Source: Solanum dulcamara (taxonomy: Eukaryota; Streptophyta; Magnoliopsida; Solanales; Solanaceae). From it: a stretch of 64,000 nt of DNA. The notes below the pieces were generated by a model that made no database searches, had not been told where the DNA came from, and saw only the letters and a list, made by a program, of their open reading frames with translations. Shown piece by piece: positions 58,577 to 64,000 of this stretch. The DNA lies in assembly GCF_947179165.1 (NCBI RefSeq), contig NC_077243.1, positions 32,750,001 through 32,814,000 of the forward strand. Reading direction: 5' to 3'. Position 1 is the first letter of the stretch. Every line of letters begins with the position of its first letter. The position numbers and the translations under genes are program-made.

Positions 58577-59646
58577 AAAGGTGTTGCATTGTTGGAAATA
58601 ATTTCACATCATTCTTGGCAAAGACTTTACACCGTTTGACCCGAAGGTGCCGCATTGTTCGAGCCAAAATCTTTATACTGTCTGAGATAAATACTTCACA
58701 TGATTTGTGGCAAAAACTTTATACCGTCTGAGATAAAGACTTTACATATTTTGTGGCAAAGACTTTACATCATTTGAGTCAAAGGTATCCCATAGTCCAA
58801 GCCAAGGATTTTACACCATTTGAGTCAAAGACTTTACATGATTTGTGGCAAAGATTTTATATCGTTTGAGGCAAAGACTTTACATGATTTGTGGCAAATA
58901 CTTTACACCGTCTGAGTCAAAGGCATTCCATAGTTCAAGCTAAAGACTTTACGCCGTCTAAGGCAAAGACTTTACATGATTTATGGCAAAGACTTTACAC
59001 CATCTAAGTCAAAGGCATTCCATAGTCCAAGCTAAAGACTTTACACCATCTAAGGCAAAAACTTTACATGATTTGTGGCAAAGACTTTACACCGTCTGAG
59101 TCAAAAGCATTCCATAGTCCAAGCTAAAGACTTTACACCATCTAAGGCAAAGACTTTACATGATTTGTGGCAAAGACTTTACACCGTCTGAGTCAAAGGC
59201 ATTCCATAGTCCGAGCTAAAGACTTTACACCGTCTAAGGTGAAGACTTTATATGATTTGTGGTAAAGACTTTACACCGTCTGAGTCAAAAGCATTCCATA
59301 GTTTGAGCTAAAGACTTTACACCGTCTGAGTCAAAGGCATTCCATAGTTTGAGCTAAAGACTTTACACCATCTAAGTCAAAGACTTTACATGATTTGTGG
59401 CAAAGACTTTACACCGTCTGAGTCAAATGCATTCCATAGTCCGAGCTAAAGACTTTACACCTTCTTAGGCGAAGACTTTACATGATTTGTGGCAAAGACT
59501 TTACACCGTCTGAGTCAAAGACATTCCATAGTCCAAGCTAAAGACTTTACACCATCTAAGGCAAAGATTTTACATGATTTGTGGCAAAGACTTTTGTCTA
59601 AGGCAAAGAATTTACATAATTTGTAAAGACTTTCCACTACCTAGAT
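58577..59646. repeat. 23-bp tandem array with 92-bp four-module higher-order units
   Basis: About 45 monomers of 23 bp follow one another. Four main types are visible: aaagactttacatgatttg+tggc, a 'ccgtctgagtc' type, a 'ggcattccatag' type and a 'ccatctaaggc' type. The 'cattccatag' module starts at 58924, 59016, 59108, 59200, 59292, 59338, 59430 and 59522, i.e. spacings of 92 five times out of seven in an unbroken 23-bp register, with 46 once and 92 again after it. An earlier related module lies 138 bp (6 x 23) before the first. It is part of the 3' untranslated region of the Tat-lineage element. Confidence 0.95.
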
Positions 59647-60560
59647 CAGACATAGGTTTTGCTCAAAGAATATAATCGTTCATTATTGAGATTCATTACC
59701 ATGATTATTGAATTACTAATTTAAGCGCTAACACTTTTTTTTAATTTTTACAGATTAAATCATGGTTTACTTTAGAGATTTAACTTCCTCTTCTTCAGAG
59801 TTGTGATACCTTTTGTGTTTCGATAGTACAAGAGATATATCATTGTATGAGAGCACCAAGCTAGGAGAGACTTAATTTATCAGAAACCAACCTTCTTAAT
59901 CTAAAACATATCCAAAATGTATAGCTCAAGTCCCTCAAGATTGTTCTAAACAAACTTCAAAAATGAACTTCACATACAGGAAAGCTGACAGATTCATATT
60001 CGCATGATCTTATTAGAAAAATACTCATATCTCAACGTAGAGAAGCTGAAAAGAAGGTTCATAGAACTACACTGTGTACAATAATCACAGCAAATAGCTT
60101 TATGGATTTGTATAAATACTTCTTTAAAGTCAATTAAAATTCTGTCTTGATTGGCCTTCTCTAATTCACACGTTATATGACAATCTACGAGAATATTGTG
60201 ATGCTCAAATAATGGTGTGCCCCATTTCTTTTGAACTTATGAGACTAAACTTAAGATGTAACTCACGGATTACAGTGAAGAGGGTCAAGAGAGACTATGA
60301 GTTCTTTGGATACTCATGCGACTGAACTCAGAATGTAATTCTAAGCGCCTACATACCTCAGTGAAGAGGATCAACTCATAACATAGTTCTGAGAAAATGT
60401 TTGTTTTTCATTTTTTTTGTCCTAACTTTTGCCTAGGCCGCCTCTTTCGAGATTTTCAACCTAGTGGACATTTTTTTTTGGGTGCCGTGCACAGTTTATA
60501 CTCTTATGAGCCAGGAGTAACATGCAGTTTATACTCGTACCTTAAGGAGTGTGTTTCTTT
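59647..60560 (-). mobile_element. 3' untranslated region between integrase and the 23-bp array
   Basis: No gene is seen. It includes the diverged fourth copy of the 188-bp repeat (near 59908) and a duplicated 'actcatg.gactgaactcagaatgtaa' phrase near 60310 related to that near 60235. Confidence 0.6.
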
Positions 60561-60563
60561 TCT

Positions 60564-61560
60564 TTAGGGATAGTATCTCTTTATGAACTTTCCATTAATG
60601 AGGCCAATGTGCAATCCTTCTGAGTCAACCAGTTTATAAGCGCCACTTGAGTATACTTCCTGTACCACATATGGTCCATTCCAATTAGCAGAGAACTTGC
60701 TTCCAGACCGACGAGAAGTAATAATAGGCCTTCTTACAACAAGAACTTGATCACCCACTTAGAAGCATCTAAGATGAACCTTCTTATTAAAAGATCGAAC
60801 TAGACGAGCTTGATAACACTCCAGACTTTATTGGGCCTCTAGTCATTTTTCATCAAGAGCCTCCAATTCTTCAAGGCGTAACCGAGCATTTTCTTCATCA
60901 GTGCACCCTTCTTGAATGGCAAGGCGCAATGACGGGATTTGACGTTCAAGTGGAAGAACTGCTTCAACTCCATAAACAAGAGAATAGGGAGTCTCTTGTG
61001 TTGGCGTGCGATACGTAGTCCTATATGCCCAAAGAGCCTCTTCCATTCTTTTATGCCAATCTCTCTTAGACTTGAAAACAACTTTTTTCAACAAATTGCA
61101 GAGTGTCTTGTTAAATGCTTCAGTCAGACCATTAGCAACCGCATAATACATAGAGTAATTGCGTTTCTTGAAGCCAAAAAGATCACATATCTTCATCATT
61201 AACTTTTTATCAAATGGCTTGCCATTATTTGTTAATATGTATCGAGGAATACCAAAACGGTAGATAATATTGACTCGAATGAAGTTGGCGACATTCTCTT
61301 TCTTTACTTCTCTAAGAGAAACAACTTCTGCCCATTTTGAGAAGTAGTCAGTTGCAGCCAGGATGTACAAATGTCCACCAGAGGACTAAGGCAATGGTCC
61401 AACAACATCCAAACCCCAAGCTTCAAATGGCCATGAGGCAATAGTTGGGTGCAATACTTCTGGGGGTTGATGTATAAAATTCGCATGGAATTGGCAAGCT
61501 TTACATCTTCAGACGTAATCCAAGAATCTTTCACCATGGTTTGCTAGTAATATCCCATCC
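60564..61560 (-). pseudogene. Integrase of the Tat-lineage element
   Basis: Would insert the cDNA. The zinc region starts at about 61600 (SGVCGAHQSGLKLHFHIKRM) and is interrupted by a stop at 61544-61546 and a shift. The core frame (61370-60843) has YILAATDYFSKWAEVVSLRE with the first aspartate. RYILTNNGKPFD shows the second aspartate replaced by asparagine (near 61221-61234). ANGLTEAFNKTLCNLLKK retains the glutamate. A stop near 60840 separates it from the tail at 60758-60564 (VLVVRRPIITSRRSGSKFSA, NWNGPYVVQEVYSSGAYKLV), the GPY/F domain. Confidence 0.92.
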
Positions 61561-62440
61561 TTTTTATATGAAAATGAAGTTTTAGCCCAGATTGATGCGC
61601 TCCACATACTCCAGAATGTGCTTCTTGCATAGCTCGAGTAGATTCATCTGCCCCCAAACATTTTAAGAGAACTCCATCGAACGACCTCCTATAAAGTATA
61701 TTTTTATAATAAAGAAAACGAGGGGCTCGCCATCGGATTTCTGTTCTTCTTTGAAGGTTTTCTGGCAATATTCCATAACACAAATAATCTATTATTGGTT
61801 GTCGCCAATTGTCAATTTCAGCTTCCGAAGTGGTGATAACTTGCCGAAATTCTTCTTCATGCTCATCTGGAGGCGGAGTTATCCATCTTTGACAAACCAC
61901 AACTTGCATTTCATTAGGAGATACTAATGCAGAAGCTAAAGCTGCCAATACGTCAGCCTTTTTATTTTCCTTTCTTGGGATATGTTGAATAATCACCTCT
62001 TCAAGCCACCCTATCATCTTTTGTGCGTAATTGCAGTATGGGATTAACTCAGGCTTCTTTACTTCATAATTACCCAAGACTTGATTGATCACCAACTTGG
62101 AATCTCCAAAAACTTGTAGTTGCAATTATTTCATATCAATGGCCATCTCAAGCCCAAGTAAGAGTGCTTGATATTCAGCAACATTATTGGAGCAGTATTG
62201 TGTTAGAGTGAAGGAGTATGGCAAAATTTCTCCATGGGAAGTGACAAATACCACTCCAGCACTGACTCCTTCACGATGTGCAGCACCATTAAAATACATC
62301 TTCCAAGGTGGCTGAATTTCCACTAGCATTGCGTTTTCATCAGGTAATTCATCAGATAACTCCCAATTATTTGGAATTGGATGATTGGCTAAAAAATCTG
62401 CTAGCACTTGTCCTTTTACTGCCTTCTGAGATATATACAC
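61544..62440 (-). pseudogene. Archaeal-type second RNase H and spacer to integrase
   Basis: The presence of this extra RNase H defines Tat-lineage elements. The frame at 62440-62126 includes GQVLADFLANHPIP, the end of the tether, then WKMYFNGAAHREGVSAGVVF, where the usual catalytic YFDG is YFNG (62285-62293), and NNVAEYQALLLGLEMAID. A stop (K-stop-LQL) at about 62126-62128 leads to the same frame at 62125-61544: VFGDSKLVINQVLGNYEVKK with the next aspartate intact, and ENKKADVLAALASALVS. After this comes the pre-integrase region (RRTEIRWRAPRFLYYKNILY). Confidence 0.9.
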
Positions 62441-62449
62441 AATTTCAAA

Positions 62450-62880
62450 TTATTGAAACTGGAGGTACCACCTTGCTAGTCTATCACTTAAGACAGGCTT
62501 GGACATGACAAACTTGATAGGATTCACTTTAGAGACAAGTTGCATAATATGAGCTTGGAAGTAATGCTTCATCTTCTGAATCGAGAATACGAGTGCCAGA
62601 CATAACTTCTCAATAGGTAAATACTTGATCTCATTTTGTGTCATCATCCTACTCAAGTAATATAGGGCATTTTCTTTCCCTTCATTATTTTGTTGTGCGA
62701 GAAGTGCTCCTATTGACCTTTCTTGTGCTGCAATATATAAAATCAATGGTTTTCCAGGTATAGGAGCTACAAGTACCGGAGGTTTCATCAGATAAGACTT
62801 TATGTTCTCAAAAGCATTGGTACAAGCTTGGTCCTATTCAAAAGGAACATCTTTCTTCATAAGGCGACTGAATGATTGAC
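62450..62880 (-). pseudogene. RNase H of the Tat-lineage element
   Basis: The frame at 62788-62450 reads MKPPVLVAPIPGKPLILYIA, AQERSIGALLAQQNNEGKEN, YYLSRMMTQNEIKYLPIEKL and SDRLARWYLQFQ, the regular Tat RNase H. Where many gypsy RNases H have an aspartate (LYxDAS) this has YIAAQ, which is usual for this lineage and is why the second domain is thought to be the catalytic one (family knowledge). An in-frame stop follows at 62447-62449. Confidence 0.9.
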
Positions 62881-62889
62881 ATCTCCTAA

Positions 62890-63601
62890 TCAGATTTGAG
62901 ATAAACCTCCTAAGATATGCTAATTTTCCTTATAAGCTTTTCAACTCATCAATATTTTTTAGCTCATACATCTTTAAAATAGCATCTATCTTATCTTAGT
63001 CAATCTCAATTCCTCGATGTCGAATAATAAAACCGAGAAACTTTCCAGAAGTAACTCCAAAGGCACATTTTAAAGGGTTCATTTTGAGTTGATATCTTCG
63101 AAGTCGTTCAAACACCATTCTCAAATCTTGCAAGTGGTTATAAATCTTCTTTGATTTCACCACTAAGTCATCGATATAACACTTAATATTTTTATGAAGC
63201 ACGTCATCAAAAATATTCTACATGGCTCGTTGATAAGTGGCTCCAATATTTTTTAAACCAAAAGGCATTACTTTGTAGCAATATATACCTTTAGGAAAGC
63301 GAAATGCAGTAAGTTCTTCATCCCTTGGTGCCATGCGAATTTGATTGTATCCATATGAACCATCCATGAAAGACATTGCCTCATATCCAATTGTAGCATC
63401 AATCATAAGCTCAGGGATTGGAAGAGGAAATTCATCCTTAGGGCATGCATTATTAAGATCTCTAAAGTCAACACAAACTCGTATTTGGCCATTCTTCTTT
63501 CTTACAGGTACAATGCTTGAAATCCATGTAGGATATTTGACTTCACGAATGAAACCTGCTTCAATGAGCTTGTTAACTTCAGTTTTGATCAAAGAAACCA
63601 A
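62890..63601 (-). pseudogene. Reverse transcriptase of the Tat-lineage element
   Basis: The frame at 63601-63218 has VRKKNGQIRVCVDFRDLNNA, CPKDEFPLPIPELMIDATIG, FMDGSYGYNQIRMAPRDEEL and YKVMPFGLKNIGATYQRAM. A stop (63215-63217) interrupts. The next frame has KCYIDDLVVKSKKIYNHLQD with the YIDD box intact (63167-63183) and KCAFGVTSGKFLGFIIRHRG. Stops at about 62993 and 62925 break the thumb region. It is the best preserved RT in the window. Confidence 0.95.
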
Positions 63602-64000
63602 TTAGGGTCTAAAGCGATGTTGCATTTGTTTAACAGGACGAGTGCCTCGTTTCACAGCAAGACGATGAACTGCAACTTTAGGGTCTAATCCTGGCATTTC
63701 TTTGTACCTCCAAGAAAATACATCCCTAAATTCCATAAGCAGCTTAATATATTTCTTCTTTTCATCGTCATCTAGTGAAGCACTTACATATATAGGCCTT
63801 ATATCATCATCAACCCCAAGATTTACTTCCTTCAATGCATCAACAATATTTTTTATCCCTTCCTTGAGTTCAGGTGGCGCATCTTCAGCATCCTCATTAA
63901 AAGATATGTGATTTGATAATCCCACACTTTCTTCATATTCATCTCGCTTCCTAGTGTGAACTATGGTATGAGTTCTTGCTCTCAGGATATCTCCACATGG
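63602..64000 (-). pseudogene. Protease-RT linker and RT N-terminus of the Tat-lineage element
   Basis: This frame is open from the window edge to a stop at 63602-63604. It reads RPIYVSASLDDDEKKKYIKL, FRDVFSWRYKEMPGLDPKVA and VKQMQHRFRP then stop, with the RT continuing in the same frame (LVSLIKTEVNKLIEAGFIRE), so one nonsense change splits it. The stretch before it (ELKEGIKNIVDALKEVNLGV) is the usual linker after protease. The gene continues past 64000. Confidence 0.92.

Larger units (their letters stand above)
56139..64000 (-). mobile_element. Tat-lineage Ty3/gypsy element, 3' half, running off the right edge
   Basis: The reverse strand holds, from the edge leftward, the protease-RT linker, RT, RNase H, a second archaeal-type RNase H, integrase, a long 3' untranslated region with two tandem arrays, a polypurine tract (57180-57194) and the 3' LTR (56139-57179). 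The second RNase H and the repeat-bearing 3' untranslated region are hallmarks of the Tat lineage (Retand/Ogre-like). Scattered nonsense codons and lost catalytic residues show it is inactive. Gag, protease and the 5' LTR lie beyond the window. Confidence 0.9.

Noticed and set aside
58577..59646. Possible CRISPR-like array
   Set aside because: The units are contiguous 23-bp tandem monomers with no unique spacers, and the setting is a plant retrotransposon 3' UTR.

Overview
This is nuclear DNA of a flowering plant, most likely a member of the nightshade family (Solanaceae). I found no host gene, tRNA, rRNA or bacterial feature. The window is AT-rich and consists almost entirely of dead, nested LTR retrotransposons, plus one large integrated copy of a plant pararetrovirus (Caulimoviridae). 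The family assignment is inference: it rests on the look of the Ty3/gypsy LTR families (TGTAACACC or TGTTACACCCC starts with a TGGTATCAGAGC-like primer site), on the degraded 'plant transposon protein' reading frame, and on a pararetrovirus resembling the solendovirus group.

Layout. 1-2387 is the eroded 3' end of a gypsy element, followed by its 3' LTR (2388-3711). 3712-8249 is the 5' LTR of a related element, split by a second LTR family (about 3898-6600). At 8779-25611 there is an LTR ('b') that was itself invaded. Element V (10157-25345, flanked by the exact 5-bp duplication GCTCA) sits in b. Element T (14703-25097, flanked by the exact duplication ACTTA) sits in the 3' LTR of V. 25612-32104 is a gypsy element (Y) in which gag, protease, RT, RNase H and integrase are all recognisable but broken. 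Z, a reverse-strand LTR (32105-33739) with a degraded non-pol ORF, interrupts the 3' LTR of Y. A reverse-strand gypsy pol (W, about 38930-42286) and a lone forward LTR (42287-43730) follow.

43731-51880 is the pararetrovirus locus: a nearly complete forward genome copy from the tRNA primer site through small ORFs, capsid protein, movement protein, protease, RT/RNase H and a last ORF to the promoter and leader. The leader (51196-51640) is present a second time, inverted, at 43768-44214. The protease region carries two retropepsin-like segments in tandem. Every long viral frame has stops or shifts, so this is a fossil.

52683-54542 is a reverse-strand solo LTR of the same family as the LTRs at 3898 and 8779. 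From 56139 to the right edge lies a reverse-strand Ty3/gypsy element of the Tat lineage (RT, RNase H, second archaeal-type RNase H, integrase). Its unusually long 3' untranslated region holds a 23-bp tandem array organised in 92-bp four-module higher-order units, plus a second tandem array of about 188 bp.

The genes do not form a working system together. Catalytic residues are lost in several pols, and the value of the window lies in its insertion history, the fossil virus architecture and the satellite-like array.
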